A DNA stretch of 64,000 nucleotides from CAYUHJ01 sp964444365. GTDB taxonomy: Bacteria; Planctomycetota; Planctomycetia; Gemmatales; Gemmataceae. Numbering within the stretch: the first letter of the stretch is position 1; every line of letters begins with the position of its first letter. A model generated the notes under the pieces. It did no database searches. It saw nothing but the letters and a program-made list of their open reading frames with translations, and was not told where the DNA came from. The DNA lies in NCBI GenBank assembly GCA_964444365.1, contig CAYUHJ010000007.1, positions 1 to 64,000 on the forward strand. The letters are read 5' to 3'. The translations under genes were made by a program, and so were the position numbers. This document shows, piece by piece, positions 51,503 through 61,836 of the stretch.

Positions 51503-52030
51503 TTACGCGCTTCGACTGTTTGCGGCGAACGCTGCCTTCACAACCGGGTGCAGCAGCACGATGATCGCCCAGATTCCGATGGGGATGGAGAAGCAACAGC
51601 ACCCGTGGATCGGGATCAGGCTCACCACGGTTCCGATCATCGCGACCGCGTACCCGTTCAGGGACCGCATCTGCAACCCGCCGGCTATCATCGCGATGTT
51701 CATCAGGATGCCTAGCACTGTGCCGCCGATGTTCATCGGCGTGTCGAGTCGCAGTTTGGCTTCGTTTTTCTTCAAATCATTCAGTGCCTGGTCGCGCTCT
51801 TTGCCCGGCGGCATTCCCTTGACGACGCCGTTCAGCCAGTCGGCGTACATGGTCGGCTTCGCGACCACGACCCCAAGAAAGCCGAACTCCACGAGCATCC
51901 CGAGGAAGCCGAAAATGATGAGCAGCAGCGCGGGAACGGCGACCATCCCCTGAGCTTTGCTCACGTCCGGCGGCGAACCGTCGCGGTAGCGGTCGTCCGG
52001 TTCTTCGTTCCAGCGGTCGTCGGTGGCCAC
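51503..52030 (-). CDS. hypothetical membrane protein
   Basis: A 175-residue protein, start GTG 52030 with GAGGCG upstream. A charged N-terminus (residues 1-25) is followed by about four hydrophobic helices (VPALLLIIFGFLGMLVEFGFL; MNIGGTVLGILMNIAMIAGG; GYAVAMIGTVVSLIPIHGC; IPIGIWAIIVLL). The CCC cluster (GCCCFSIPIGIW) is notable. No named family. It lies 31 bases downstream of apt and may be co-transcribed. Confidence 0.6.
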   Translation of the reverse strand: MATDDRWNEEPDDRYRDGSPPDVSKAQGMVAVPALLLIIFGFLGMLVEFGFLGVVVAKPTMYADWLNGVVKGMPPGKERDQALNDLKKNEAKLRLDTPMNIGGTVLGILMNIAMIAGGLQMRSLNGYAVAMIGTVVSLIPIHGCCCFSIPIGIWAIIVLLHPVVKAAFAANSRSA

Positions 52031-52061
52031 GGTCGCGCCTCACGGATGGAGGAAGGGTCAG

Positions 52062-52574
52062 TCAGTACGTCACCAGGCTGTGAATGTCATACCCGGCCAG
52101 CTTGTCGCGGCCGTTCAGGAAGCCGAGTTCGACGAGAAACGCGATGCCCGCCACGCGGCCGCCGGCCTGCTCGACGAGCTTGCACCCGGCGGCCATCGTC
52201 CCGCCGGTCGCGAGCAGGTCGTCGACCATCAGCACCTTCGCGCCGGGGACGACGCCGTCGATGTGCATGTGCAGTTCCGCGGAGCCGTACTCCAGGTCGT
52301 ACTTCAGGCTGTACGTGCGGTACGGCAGTTTCCCCGGCTTTCGCAGGGGGACGAGCGGCTTGCGGAGTTGCAGCGCCAGGGGGGCGGCGAACAGGAACCC
52401 GCGGGCCTCCGCCGCCGCGATGGCGTCGACCTCGGTCGTCAGGTAGTGGCCGGCCAGCTTCGCGATCGCGTACTCGAACGCCGCCGGGTCCGCGAGCAGC
52501 GGGGTGATGTCCTTGAACAGAATGCCCGGCTTCGGGAAGTCCGGGATGTCGCGGATATACTGGTTCAAATCCAT
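52062..52574 (-). CDS. apt: adenine phosphoribosyltransferase
   Basis: A 170-residue purine-salvage enzyme that converts adenine and PRPP into AMP. Start typical (YIRDIPDFPKPGILFKDIT), EARGFLFAAPLALQL, the PRPP motif VLMVDDLLATGGTMAAG, then LVEQAGGRVAGIAFLVEL. Normal length. ATG 52574. Confidence 0.95.
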   Translation of the reverse strand: MDLNQYIRDIPDFPKPGILFKDITPLLADPAAFEYAIAKLAGHYLTTEVDAIAAAEARGFLFAAPLALQLRKPLVPLRKPGKLPYRTYSLKYDLEYGSAELHMHIDGVVPGAKVLMVDDLLATGGTMAAGCKLVEQAGGRVAGIAFLVELGFLNGRDKLAGYDIHSLVTY

Positions 52575-52649
52575 CGCGGGAACCTCGCGGACAGTGTTCC
52601 CCCCGTTCTACCGAACCGCGGCCGGGTTGGCGAACCCGAAGGAGCACCC

Positions 52650-53153
52650 ATGCGGATCCGCCGGGCGACCGCCGGCGACGAGGACACGATCGTCGCGTTC
52701 AACGCCGCAATGGCACTGGAAACCGAGCACCTCCGGCTCGACGAGACCGTTCTCCGCCGCGGCGTGCGGGCCGCCCTGGCGGACCCGGCGAAGGGGTTTT
52801 ACCTCGTCGCCGAGGCGGCCGGCGAGGTCGTCGGCCAGACGCTCGTCACCGCCGAGTGGAGCGACTGGCGGAACGGGTTCTTCTGGTGGATTCAGAGCGT
52901 GTACGTCCGGCCCGACGCCCGCCGCGGCGGGGTGTTCCGGGCGCTCTTCGAGCACGTCCGCACCGCCGCGGCCGCGGACCCGGACGCCATCGGGCTGCGG
53001 CTGTACGTGGACCGCGACAACGCCCGCGCCCGGGCGACGTACGCCACCCTCGGCATGACCGAGGAAGGCTACGTCCTCTTTGGGCAGTACCCCCTGCCGG
53101 GCAAGCCGAACGCGCTGGGTGATGGTGGTTACGGCGACAGGGACAGGTCGTAA
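52650..53153 (+). CDS. GNAT family N-acetyltransferase
   Basis: A 167-residue acetyl-CoA-dependent N-acetyltransferase. The RRATAGDEDTIVAFN start, VVGQTLVTAEWSDW, and the pyrophosphate loop motif VYVRPDARRGGVFRALF are visible; LYVDRDNARARATYATLGM is the C-terminal motif B. AAGGAG precedes ATG 52650. Its last 25 bases overlap the 3' end of the convergent lipoprotein gene. Substrate unknown. Confidence 0.85.
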   Translation: MRIRRATAGDEDTIVAFNAAMALETEHLRLDETVLRRGVRAALADPAKGFYLVAEAAGEVVGQTLVTAEWSDWRNGFFWWIQSVYVRPDARRGGVFRALFEHVRTAAAADPDAIGLRLYVDRDNARARATYATLGMTEEGYVLFGQYPLPGKPNALGDGGYGDRDRS

Positions 53154-53536
53154 GCTCCCGGCGGTGCGTTCGCACGGACGTCCGCCCGGAGACCGGACGT
53201 CTTTACGTCCGTGTACCGGACCGGGGCGATCCAGATCGGCGACTTCTGCTCGCCGGACCGGTCGATCATGGCGAACACGGCAACCTTGTAGGCCCCGGCC
53301 TGGCACCCGGGCGTGCCGCGGTAAGCCAGGGTGTACACCCCCGCGTCGTCCGTGGTGCCGCGGGGCTCCTCGGGAGACGAGTTGCCCTTCTCAAGGTCCG
53401 GGGCGAAGATCACCCGCGCCCCGGCGAGCGGCTTGCCGTTAAGCATCACGGTGCCGCTGACCGGCACCCGCGGCGGCTCACTCGCGCACCCCCACGCGAA
53501 GAGCGGGACCAGAAGGATCAGGCGGGGGCGCGGCAC
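53129..53536 (-). CDS. small lipoprotein with carboxypeptidase-regulatory-like fold
   Basis: A 135-residue protein, start GTG 53536. Signal ends in a lipobox (PLFAWGC). The body VSGTVMLNGKPLAGARVIFAP, DDAGVYTLAYRG and AGAYKVAVFA parallels the lipoprotein at 7597. It lies 13 bases after the DUF1559 stop, repeating the DUF1559-lipoprotein arrangement. Confidence 0.7.
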   Translation of the reverse strand: MPRPRLILLVPLFAWGCASEPPRVPVSGTVMLNGKPLAGARVIFAPDLEKGNSSPEEPRGTTDDAGVYTLAYRGTPGCQAGAYKVAVFAMIDRSGEQKSPIWIAPVRYTDVKTSGLRADVRANAPPGAYDLSLSP

Positions 53537-53549
53537 CGGCGACTCCGGG

Positions 53550-54479
<930 letters not shown>

Positions 54480-54718
54480 GGTGCCCTCGGCGAGTGTGGC
54501 GAATGGAAGAGAACCAAGTCAAACGCGAGTGCGTAGATCATCCCGCGCCCGCTCGCCGCACGCAAGTACGAATTTGCCCCAAATGATGTGGGCGGCAAGC
54601 CCAGGGCACTGATTGGCGCGCAGGTCGGAAGCCGATTCGAAGGGAATCCCCTCCCGTTTCTTTCCCAGCGGGTAAGATGGCGGATGTGCTCCTCCTCTCC
54701 ATATGAGAAAGCGGATTC

Positions 54719-55723
54719 ATGCGGCGGCGATACGTTGAGAATCTCCGGGACGGCGACACCCTCGACGACGTGTTCGTCGCCGCCGAGAAGCAACTGCGGG
54801 CGAACCGGAACGGCAACTTCTACGTCCAGCTCGAACTCCGCGACCGCACCGGCGGCATCCAGGGTCGGCTCTGGAACGCGGGCGAGAACGTGTTCCGCTC
54901 GTTCGACAACGGCGAGTTCGTCCACGCCGAGGGGAAGGTCCAGCTCTTCCAGGGGGCGTTGCAGGTCATCCTCAACTCGCTGGAACGCACCGAGCCGGAG
55001 AAGGTCGACCTCGCGGACTTCCTGCCGCGAACCGAGCACGACATCGGCAAACTGACGGAGCGGCTCCGCGGCTACCTGCTCAAGCTCGCGAACCCGCACC
55101 TGCGGGCCCTTTCCGAGTGCTTCCTGATCGACGAAGCGTTCATGGCCGGGTTCTGCACCTGCCCGGCGGGGGTGAAGCTGCACCACGCTTATGTCGGCGG
55201 GCTGCTCGAGCACACGGTCACGATGATGGACATTGCCGACCGCCTGCTCGCGTTCTACCCCGGCGTCGACCGCGACCTGCTGCTGCTCGGCGTCTTCCTG
55301 CACGACGCCGGCAAGACCCGCGAACTGACGTACTCCCGCGCCTTCGGCTACTCGGACGAGGGCCAGCTCGTCGGCCACATCGCGATCGCCGTGGAGATGC
55401 TGACCGAGAAGGCGATCAAGGTGCGGGAACTGACGGACGAGGCCTTCCCGCGCGAACTTCTGCTGCGGCTGAAGCATCTCATCCTCAGCCACCACGGCAC
55501 GCTGGAGCACGGCAGCCCGAAGCTGCCGATGACCCCGGAGGCGGTGCTGCTGCACGAGATCGACTCCCTGGACACGCGGATGCACATGGTGCTGCGCGAC
55601 CTGAAGGAAGACCGCAACAACCCGAGCGCGTGGACGCCGTACAACCACAACCTGGGCCGGCGGTTCTACAAGGGCGGCGCGAACGGGGACCTGTTCTCGG
55701 CCGGGTCGGAGTCGTTCGATTGA
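54719..55723 (+). CDS. YhaM-like 3'-5' exoribonuclease (OB-fold plus HD domain)
   Basis: A 334-residue protein. Residues about 15-90 form an OB-fold nucleic-acid binding domain (GNFYVQLELRDRTGGIQGRLW). The HD phosphohydrolase domain (about 145-310) has LLEHTVTMMDIADRL, GVFLHDAGKTRELTYS and LILSHHGTLEHGSPK; the H...HD...H pattern is the metal site. The combination is that of YhaM 3'-5' exoribonucleases. It is close to RNase R (one gene between), giving an RNA-decay cluster. Confidence 0.82.
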   Translation: MRRRYVENLRDGDTLDDVFVAAEKQLRANRNGNFYVQLELRDRTGGIQGRLWNAGENVFRSFDNGEFVHAEGKVQLFQGALQVILNSLERTEPEKVDLADFLPRTEHDIGKLTERLRGYLLKLANPHLRALSECFLIDEAFMAGFCTCPAGVKLHHAYVGGLLEHTVTMMDIADRLLAFYPGVDRDLLLLGVFLHDAGKTRELTYSRAFGYSDEGQLVGHIAIAVEMLTEKAIKVRELTDEAFPRELLLRLKHLILSHHGTLEHGSPKLPMTPEAVLLHEIDSLDTRMHMVLRDLKEDRNNPSAWTPYNHNLGRRFYKGGANGDLFSAGSESFD

Positions 55724-55755
55724 GGCAAAACCGTACCACAGCGGGGTATCGCACC

Positions 55756-56427
55756 ATGGCAGAGAACGACATCTTCTGGCTGTCCGGCCAGGACTCGGAC
55801 ATGCAGCGGGCGATCGCCGCCGCGCAGGCGACGTTCGCCGAGTTCGCCCGGCAGATCGATATGGAACACTTCCGGATCGTGCCCGCGTTCGACACGCCCC
55901 TGGTGAAAGCGTTCTTCCCGCACCCGGATGATCCGACGCGCGGGGAACACATGTTCGTGACCGAAATCTCGCTCGACGGGCAAACGGTGCATGGCATACT
56001 TGCGAGCGAACCGAATGACATTCCGGGACTATCTGACGGCGACGACGTGAGTTTTCCGATTTCCCGAGTTAGCGACTGGTTTCTCGTTGATGGCGAGTAC
56101 GGGTTCGGCGGTTTCACAATCGACGTCATGAAAAAGCAGATGCCACCCAAGCAGTGGAAAGCATTCCGGGATCAGCCGCCGTTGAGTTGGTACCGCCATC
56201 GCAAGACGTCGGACGCGATTTCTGACCAGGCCCGCCTGCCGGTCTGCGAGTCGTGCGGCGAACGGGACCTCTTCGGGGAACAACAGCCCGTGAACCCTTG
56301 TGGCCTGTGTCGAAACGAGCTGAAACGTTGTTCTTGCCCGAGTTGCGGTGCCCCGATCATCCGCCCCCCGGATGCCCCGCGCGAGTGTTACAATTGCATC
56401 TCATCGAAAGATGATTCCACGTCCTGA
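55756..56427 (+). CDS. DUF2314 protein with C-terminal zinc-ribbon-like motifs
   Basis: A 223-residue protein. Residues about 15-120 match DUF2314: MQRAIAAAQATFAEFARQI, VKAFFPHP, HMFVTEISLDGQTVHGIL, then GDDVSFPISRVSDWFLVDG. The C-terminal 75 residues hold several CxxC pairs (CESCGERD, CGLCRNEL, CSCPSCGAPI, CYNC), suggesting zinc ribbons. Function unknown. It separates the YhaM-like gene from rnr by a few bases on each side, so it is almost certainly in that transcript. Confidence 0.7.
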   Translation: MAENDIFWLSGQDSDMQRAIAAAQATFAEFARQIDMEHFRIVPAFDTPLVKAFFPHPDDPTRGEHMFVTEISLDGQTVHGILASEPNDIPGLSDGDDVSFPISRVSDWFLVDGEYGFGGFTIDVMKKQMPPKQWKAFRDQPPLSWYRHRKTSDAISDQARLPVCESCGERDLFGEQQPVNPCGLCRNELKRCSCPSCGAPIIRPPDAPRECYNCISSKDDSTS

Positions 56428-56432
56428 AGTGT

Positions 56433-58652
56433 ATGTCCGAACTCATCACCCAAATCCTGACGGCCGTCACCCGCCCCAGCTACACGCCGTTGAAGCCGAA
56501 GGCGCTGGCGAGGCGGCTGAACCTCGGCGAGGACGTCTATCCCGAGTTCCGCAAGACGCTGCGAAAGCTCATTCACGAGGGCCGGCTCAGCGTCGGGCGG
56601 GACAACACCGTCGCGGCGGCGGACCCGTTCGGCAGCGTCGTCGGCATCTATCGCCGGACGAACTCCGGGGCCGCGTTCGTGCGGGCTCACACGCCGGGCG
56701 CGAACACCATCGGCGACATCCGCATTCGCGAAGGGAAGGAACTCGACGCCTCCTCCGGCGACGAAGTGATGGTCCGCGTCACCCGGAAAAGTTCCAAGAC
56801 CGGCGACGCCGCCGGGGAAGTCGTCAGCATCCTCCGGCGGGCAACTCGCACGTTCGTCGGCACCTATTTTGAGCGGGACCGCGAAGCGCTCGTCCGCGTC
56901 GACGGCACCGTCTTCGCGCACAGCATCTCCGTGGGCGACCCCGGTGCGAAGGGGGCAAAGTCGCAGGACAAAGTCGTTATCGAGATGCTGCGGTTCCCCA
57001 CGGCCGACGACCGCGGCGAGGGGGTCATCACCGAGGTCCTCGGCCCGCTGTCGCAACCGGGCGTCGACACGATCACCGTCATCCGCGCCTTCGGCCTGCC
57101 GGAAGAGTTCCCGCCGGAAGCCCTCGAAGAGGCACGCGTCCAGGCCGACGCCTTCCGCGACGACGACCTCGCCGGGCGGACGGACTTTACCCATGACACG
57201 GTCATCACCATCGACCCCGTCGACGCCCGCGACTTCGACGACGCCGTCAGCGTGACCATTGACCCGGAAACGAAGCACTGGGTTCTTACGGTCCACATCG
57301 CGGACGTGGCCCACTTCGCGAAGCCCGGAGGGCCGCTGGACGCCGAGGCGCGACGGCGGGCGACGTCGGTGTACTTGCCGCAAAAAGTCATTCCGATGTT
57401 CCCGGAGGTGATCTCGAACGGGCTGGCGAGCTTGCAGGAAGGGAAGTTGCGGTACGTCAAAACGGTGCGGATGGAGTTCACGCCGGGGTTGCAGAAGGGG
57501 CACGTCTCGTTCTTCAACGGCGCGATCCGCGTGCGGAAGCGGTTCGCGTACGAGCAGATCGACACGATCCTCGGGCAACTCGATTCCGGCGAAAAGCCGG
57601 CGGAACTGCTGGCCGATCCGGACGTGCTGCCGCTGATTCGCCGGATGCGGTCGCTCGCGGCGTTGCTTCGCAAGAAGCGGTTCAAGCGCGGCTCGCTGGA
57701 ACTGAGCATGCCCGAGGCGGTGCTCGACTACGACCGCGACGGCCGGGTGACGGGGGCGCACTTCGCGGAGAACACGGAGAGCCACCAGATCATCGAGGAG
57801 TTCATGCTGGCGGCGAACGAAGCCGTCGCCGAGCACTTCGCGTGCCTGGACGTCGCATTCCTGCGGCGCGTCCACCCCGCCCCGAACGAGGAGAAGCTGG
57901 AGGCGTTCGCCCAGTTCGCGGGGCTGCTCGGGCACCCGGTCAAACGGCCCGAAGACCGCTTCGAGTTGCAGCGCGTGCTGAAGGAAACCGCCGACAAGCC
58001 CGAACGCGCCGCCGTCCACTTCGCCCTGCTGCGGAGCCTGAAGCAGGCCGCGTACTCGCCGGTGCAGGACCAGCACTACGCGCTCGCCAGCGTCCACTAC
58101 TGCCACTTCACCAGCCCGATCCGCCGGTACCCGGACCTGAGCGTCCACCGGCAACTCGACCGCTGGATTCGTACGGGAAAAACGTCCGGCCACACGGAGG
58201 AACTGACCGCCCTCGGCGACCACTGCTCGAAGATGGAACGCCGGGCCGAAACCGCCGAGCGCGAACTCGTGAAGCTGAAGATCCTGCAGTACCTCAGCAC
58301 CCGCATCGGGGAGAAGCTCGACGCCGTCATCACCGGCGTCGCCGACTACGGCTTCTTCGCGCAAGCGGAGCAAGTCCCCGCCGAGGGACTCGTCCACATC
58401 TCCTCGCTGACCGAGGATTTTTACGTCTTCGACGAGGACTCTCGCTCCCTCACCGGTGGCCGCACGAAGAAGCGCTTCCGCCTCGGCGACCGCGTCCGCG
58501 TCGTGGTGGCCCGCGTCGACCTGCAACGGCGAATGCTCGACTTCCGCCTGTCCCCGGACCAGCCCCCGCCGCCGGACGCGGACGACCGCCCGAAGCCGGG
58601 CGGGAAGAGGCCGCGTCCGCCCCATAAAAAGACGAAACGCCGGGGGAAGTGA
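56433..58652 (+). CDS. rnr: ribonuclease R
   Basis: A 739-residue processive 3'-5' exoribonuclease of the RNase II/R family. Residues 1-70 helix-turn-helix-like, about 70-240 cold-shock domains, the RNB catalytic domain from about 250 with TIDPVDARDFDDAVSV (Asp261, Asp267, Asp269, Asp270), HIADVAHFAKPGGPLDAEA, RRVHPAPNEEKL and HFTSPIRRYPDLSVHRQL, then an S1 domain (about 625-715; GVADYGFFAQAEQVPAEGLVH) and a Lys/Arg-rich tail (RPPHKKTKRRGK) typical of RNase R. It degrades structured RNA. Confidence 0.96.
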   Translation: MSELITQILTAVTRPSYTPLKPKALARRLNLGEDVYPEFRKTLRKLIHEGRLSVGRDNTVAAADPFGSVVGIYRRTNSGAAFVRAHTPGANTIGDIRIREGKELDASSGDEVMVRVTRKSSKTGDAAGEVVSILRRATRTFVGTYFERDREALVRVDGTVFAHSISVGDPGAKGAKSQDKVVIEMLRFPTADDRGEGVITEVLGPLSQPGVDTITVIRAFGLPEEFPPEALEEARVQADAFRDDDLAGRTDFTHDTVITIDPVDARDFDDAVSVTIDPETKHWVLTVHIADVAHFAKPGGPLDAEARRRATSVYLPQKVIPMFPEVISNGLASLQEGKLRYVKTVRMEFTPGLQKGHVSFFNGAIRVRKRFAYEQIDTILGQLDSGEKPAELLADPDVLPLIRRMRSLAALLRKKRFKRGSLELSMPEAVLDYDRDGRVTGAHFAENTESHQIIEEFMLAANEAVAEHFACLDVAFLRRVHPAPNEEKLEAFAQFAGLLGHPVKRPEDRFELQRVLKETADKPERAAVHFALLRSLKQAAYSPVQDQHYALASVHYCHFTSPIRRYPDLSVHRQLDRWIRTGKTSGHTEELTALGDHCSKMERRAETAERELVKLKILQYLSTRIGEKLDAVITGVADYGFFAQAEQVPAEGLVHISSLTEDFYVFDEDSRSLTGGRTKKRFRLGDRVRVVVARVDLQRRMLDFRLSPDQPPPPDADDRPKPGGKRPRPPHKKTKRRGK

Positions 58653-58667
58653 CGCCAGGAGTGTTCC

Positions 58668-59420
58668 GTGCCCGTGACCTGTCCAACTTGCGGTGAGACG
58701 CTCGACATCCCGGCCGAAGTCGCCGGCGGTGCGGTCCGCTGCGGCGCGTGCCGGACGGTGTTCACCCCGTCGGGCGACGGTCCCGCGGTGCCGGTCGTGG
58801 ACGCCGATCCCGACCCGCCGCGCCGTTCGACGTTCGGCGTGTGGGCGCTCGCGGTCCTGACGTTCGCGGTGACCGCCCCGATGGTGGCCGGGTGCCTGTG
58901 GTTCACCGTCGCGCTCGCGTTCCCGGAGTTTGAAACGGCAGCGGACCCGGACGGCCGGTTCACGGCGGCGTTTCCCGGCGAAGCTATCCCCGTGAGTCGG
59001 AACGCGGCAGACGGCACCCCGGTCCGCGGGCTGGAACTGAACCGCGACCTGCCGCCGGAAAAGTACTTCGTGCTGTACACGGACCTGGACGCGGACGTGG
59101 GCAAGACGCAGAAGGCCCAGGACGCGGCGGTCGACCGGGCCATCGACCGGATGGTCCGCGACGGGATGCTCGCGGAAAGCCAGGTGTCCCAGCGGCAAGC
59201 CACCACCCACGACGGCTACCCCGCCACGGACGCGATCCTGCAAGACCCCGACCGGACCGGGGAACAGGGCATCGTGCGGCTGATTCTGGCGGGGAAGCGC
59301 GTGTACGCGATCGGCGTGGCCGGCCCGGTGAACCCGCACGACCCGCGGGTTCGGGAGTTCTTCTTGCGGTTCCGGGTGACGGCCGGCCAACCCCCGCCGA
59401 ACCCGTTCCTCGGTCGATGA
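58668..59420 (+). CDS. membrane protein with N-terminal zinc ribbon
   Basis: A 250-residue protein starting at GTG 58668 (CAGGAG seven bases upstream). Residues 4-27 form a zinc-ribbon (VTCPTCGETLDIPAEVAGG, then CGAC). A single transmembrane helix lies at about 55-80 (VWALAVLTFAVTAPMVAGCLWF). The C-terminal domain (about 85-250) is likely outside the cytoplasm; its family is unknown to me, but such zinc-ribbon/TM/extracellular proteins are common in planctomycetes. Confidence 0.6.
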   Translation: MPVTCPTCGETLDIPAEVAGGAVRCGACRTVFTPSGDGPAVPVVDADPDPPRRSTFGVWALAVLTFAVTAPMVAGCLWFTVALAFPEFETAADPDGRFTAAFPGEAIPVSRNAADGTPVRGLELNRDLPPEKYFVLYTDLDADVGKTQKAQDAAVDRAIDRMVRDGMLAESQVSQRQATTHDGYPATDAILQDPDRTGEQGIVRLILAGKRVYAIGVAGPVNPHDPRVREFFLRFRVTAGQPPPNPFLGR

Positions 59421-59450
59421 GCGGCGTGGTTTTGGGGCACCCGGACCCGC

Positions 59451-59729
59451 TCACCCCTTGGCCGGCCGCTTCGCCAATTCCCGGTCCCGGGTGCCGCGGG
59501 CGAGGGCGAAGACGTCCGGCGGGTCGAGGGTTTCGCCCGGCGCGAGGCGGCAGGCGGCCTGCTTCCCGCGGGCCTGCTCGAACAGCCCGTCCACGCAGTT
59601 CGGGCACGCCAGGAAGTAGGTCTTGAGTTCGTGCGTGACCCCGTCGCTCCACCGCGACGCGATCTTGAACGCGGCCGGACGGCCGCAGCCCGGACGGTAA
59701 CACAGCACGGGGTAGGACGACATCGTCAC
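59451..59729 (-). CDS. small hypothetical protein with cysteine pairs
   Basis: A 92-residue protein with CYRPGC near the start, then FLACPNC and CRLAPGE; the spacing suggests a zinc-binding ribbon. Last gene of a short leftward unit, 15 bases after the DUF1801 gene. Function unknown. Confidence 0.55.
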   Translation of the reverse strand: MTMSSYPVLCYRPGCGRPAAFKIASRWSDGVTHELKTYFLACPNCVDGLFEQARGKQAACRLAPGETLDPPDVFALARGTRDRELAKRPAKG

Positions 59730-59744
59730 GGGCAGATCCCTCGG

Positions 59745-60176
59745 CTAGAAGCAGGTGTCGCCGGGCAGGGCGGCCGCCTGACGGACCCAACTCGCGAGCC
59801 GCTCCTCGTCGAGTTTGTCGTGCTCGTGGACGTGCAGGTACCGCACGTCCTTCGCCTTCGACTCGACCGGCGGGACGGGCGTCAGCGACGTGCCGCGGAA
59901 GAACGTGACCTTCACGTACTTCGCGATGCAGTGGAACGCGAGGAACCAGCCCTGCCCGTCGAGGCCGTAGAACGGGGTGTTCCACCGCACCGCCTTGCGG
60001 ACGCCCGGCACCGTGCGGACGACGAGCGCGTCCAGGCGGACGCCGACGTCGCGCTTCCAGCCGGGCATCGCGGCAAGGTACGCCCGCACGGGGGCGTCGC
60101 CGTCCCCCTTGGGGATCTGCGGGTTGCCGCCGGACAGCAGCACCGGCGGGGCAACGTCGGCGGGCTTTCGCTTCAT
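59745..60176 (-). CDS. DUF1801 domain protein
   Basis: A 143-residue protein of the DUF1801/YdhG-like family (PVRAYLAAMPGWKRDVGVRLDALVV, KAVRWNTPFYGL, VKVTFFRG and KDVRYLHVHEHDKLD). Structure known for relatives but function not established. Starts four bases after the alcohol dehydrogenase stop, so co-transcribed. Confidence 0.75.
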   Translation of the reverse strand: MKRKPADVAPPVLLSGGNPQIPKGDGDAPVRAYLAAMPGWKRDVGVRLDALVVRTVPGVRKAVRWNTPFYGLDGQGWFLAFHCIAKYVKVTFFRGTSLTPVPPVESKAKDVRYLHVHEHDKLDEERLASWVRQAAALPGDTCF

Positions 60177-60180
60177 GGCC

Positions 60181-61320
60181 TCACCACGCGGACCGGTAGA
60201 TCTGGAGAACGTCCGCTTCCGTCACGGGCCGGGGGTTGAACCGGGCCGTCCACTGCTGGTTCGCTTCCTCGGACAGCAGGGGCAGGATGCTGTCGCTGAC
60301 GCCGCACTCGCGGAGCGTCGTCGGCAACCCGGCGGCCTTTACCATCCGCGTGATGCGGCGGGCCAGCACCTCGGACGCGGGTTCGCCGTCGGACCGGCCG
60401 CACTCGCCGATGAGTTCCGCGTACAGATGGCCGACGGCCGGGGCGTTGAACCGGATCACGTGCGGGAGCATCAGGCCGATCGCGGTGCCGTGGGTGATGC
60501 CGTAGTGGGCCGTCAGCGGGTTCGCGCAACTGTGGCAGACGCCGAGCATCGCGTTCTCGATCGCCATGCCCGCGAAGTGCGCCCCGAGTTGCATCGCCGA
60601 CCGCGCCGCCAGGTCGTTGGGGGCTTCCAGCACCCGCTCGAGGTTCGGCTCCAGGTGCCGCCACGCGGCGCGGGAGAAGGTCTCGGAAATGCTGTTCCGC
60701 TTCGTGCAGACGAACGACTCGACGGCGTGGGCGACCGCGTCGATGCCGGTGACGGCCCCGAGCATCTTCGGCTGGGAGACGGTCAGTTCCGGGTCGAGGA
60801 TCGAGACGCGAAAGGCGGCCTTCTTGTCGCCGCAGGCCATCTTCATGTGGCTGGAGGCGTCGGTGATCAGGGCGTAGCTCTGGGCCTCGCTGCCGGTGCC
60901 GGCGGTGGTGGGGACGCCGACGGACGGCAACATCGGCTTGGTCGCCTTGCCGTGACCCTTGTAGTCCGGCATCCGGCCGCCGTTCGTCAGGATGAAGTTC
61001 ACCCCCTTCGCGCAGTCCATCGACGACCCGCCGCCGACGGCGACGATCCCGTTGACGGCGTGCATCCGGGCGACGGCCACGCCGGCGTCAACTTCCTTCT
61101 CGGTGGGGTTTTCCTTCACGCCCATGAACGTGAACACCGCCAGCCCCGCCTCGCGGAGCGACCGGGCCGCGCGCTCGGGGTGGCCGACCGACTGCAACCC
61201 CGGATCGGTGACGAGGAGCACGCGCGAGATGCCAAGGCTCGCGGTCAGTTCCCCGAGCCGGTCGAGCGTGCCGGGGCCGAACACGACACGGCCGAGCGGT
61301 TGATAATCGAAATCGGTCAT
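60181..61320 (-). CDS. iron-containing alcohol dehydrogenase
   Basis: A 379-residue group III (Fe-type) NAD(P)-dependent alcohol dehydrogenase. The nucleotide-binding GGGSSMDCAKG, PTTAGTGSEAQSYALI, and the metal site: an Asp and His in GIDAVAHAVES, then a His in GVCHSCANPL and another in YGITHGTAIGLMLP. A general oxidoreductase of aldehydes or alcohols; substrate cannot be told. First gene of the leftward unit. Confidence 0.9.
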   Translation of the reverse strand: MTDFDYQPLGRVVFGPGTLDRLGELTASLGISRVLLVTDPGLQSVGHPERAARSLREAGLAVFTFMGVKENPTEKEVDAGVAVARMHAVNGIVAVGGGSSMDCAKGVNFILTNGGRMPDYKGHGKATKPMLPSVGVPTTAGTGSEAQSYALITDASSHMKMACGDKKAAFRVSILDPELTVSQPKMLGAVTGIDAVAHAVESFVCTKRNSISETFSRAAWRHLEPNLERVLEAPNDLAARSAMQLGAHFAGMAIENAMLGVCHSCANPLTAHYGITHGTAIGLMLPHVIRFNAPAVGHLYAELIGECGRSDGEPASEVLARRITRMVKAAGLPTTLRECGVSDSILPLLSEEANQQWTARFNPRPVTEADVLQIYRSAW

Positions 61321-61836
61321 GGGGTGCGGAATCGCCGAGTCTGATGGAAGGCTTGGGAAACTTTACGGGAAACCCGTGTCAGCTTGAACCGGGATTGCGC
61401 AGCTGGGCATATCTTTCATAATGACAGCCACTAGGCTCTTTGTGTCGTCCGAGATTATTCATGTTACACTAGATTTGTCACATGGATCTTCGCACTCGAA
61501 CGAATCCGACAACATCTATGCGACGGTCGCCACATGCCACGGCACGACCGTCCGCGGCTGGGGCTGCGACAGTCCCGGATCCGACCGCGACACCTCCGGC
61601 ACGCTCACCATGTGATTGTAGGAGGAAGTCTTCAGCGTTCAGGCCTTCGGTGCGTCATCCGCATCGGAGTCGATGCCAGTTCCCCCGGTCCCCGACCGAG
61701 AACGACTCCGCTTCCTTGGGCGCGCCGCTCACGATCATCGCCGGCGGAACCGCAACTGACGGGACAGGAATTCGGTCCGGGAGTGTACGGATGATTGACA
61801 AACAAGAACGCCAGCTCCGTGCCCGCGGGGGAACGT
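61321..61836. other. 500-base stretch without a supported gene
   Basis: Between the alcohol dehydrogenase start and the integrase remnant. The part around 61420-61500 is unusually AT-rich (TTCATAATGACAGCC, TTATTCATGTTACAC). It may hold the promoter of the leftward dehydrogenase unit and the edge of the right-end element; no specific site is assigned. Confidence 0.3.

Noticed and set aside
61421..61615. A 64-codon plus-strand ORF in the AT-rich stretch before the integrase relic
   Set aside because: No ribosome binding site, no domain and atypical codon use; likely chance.
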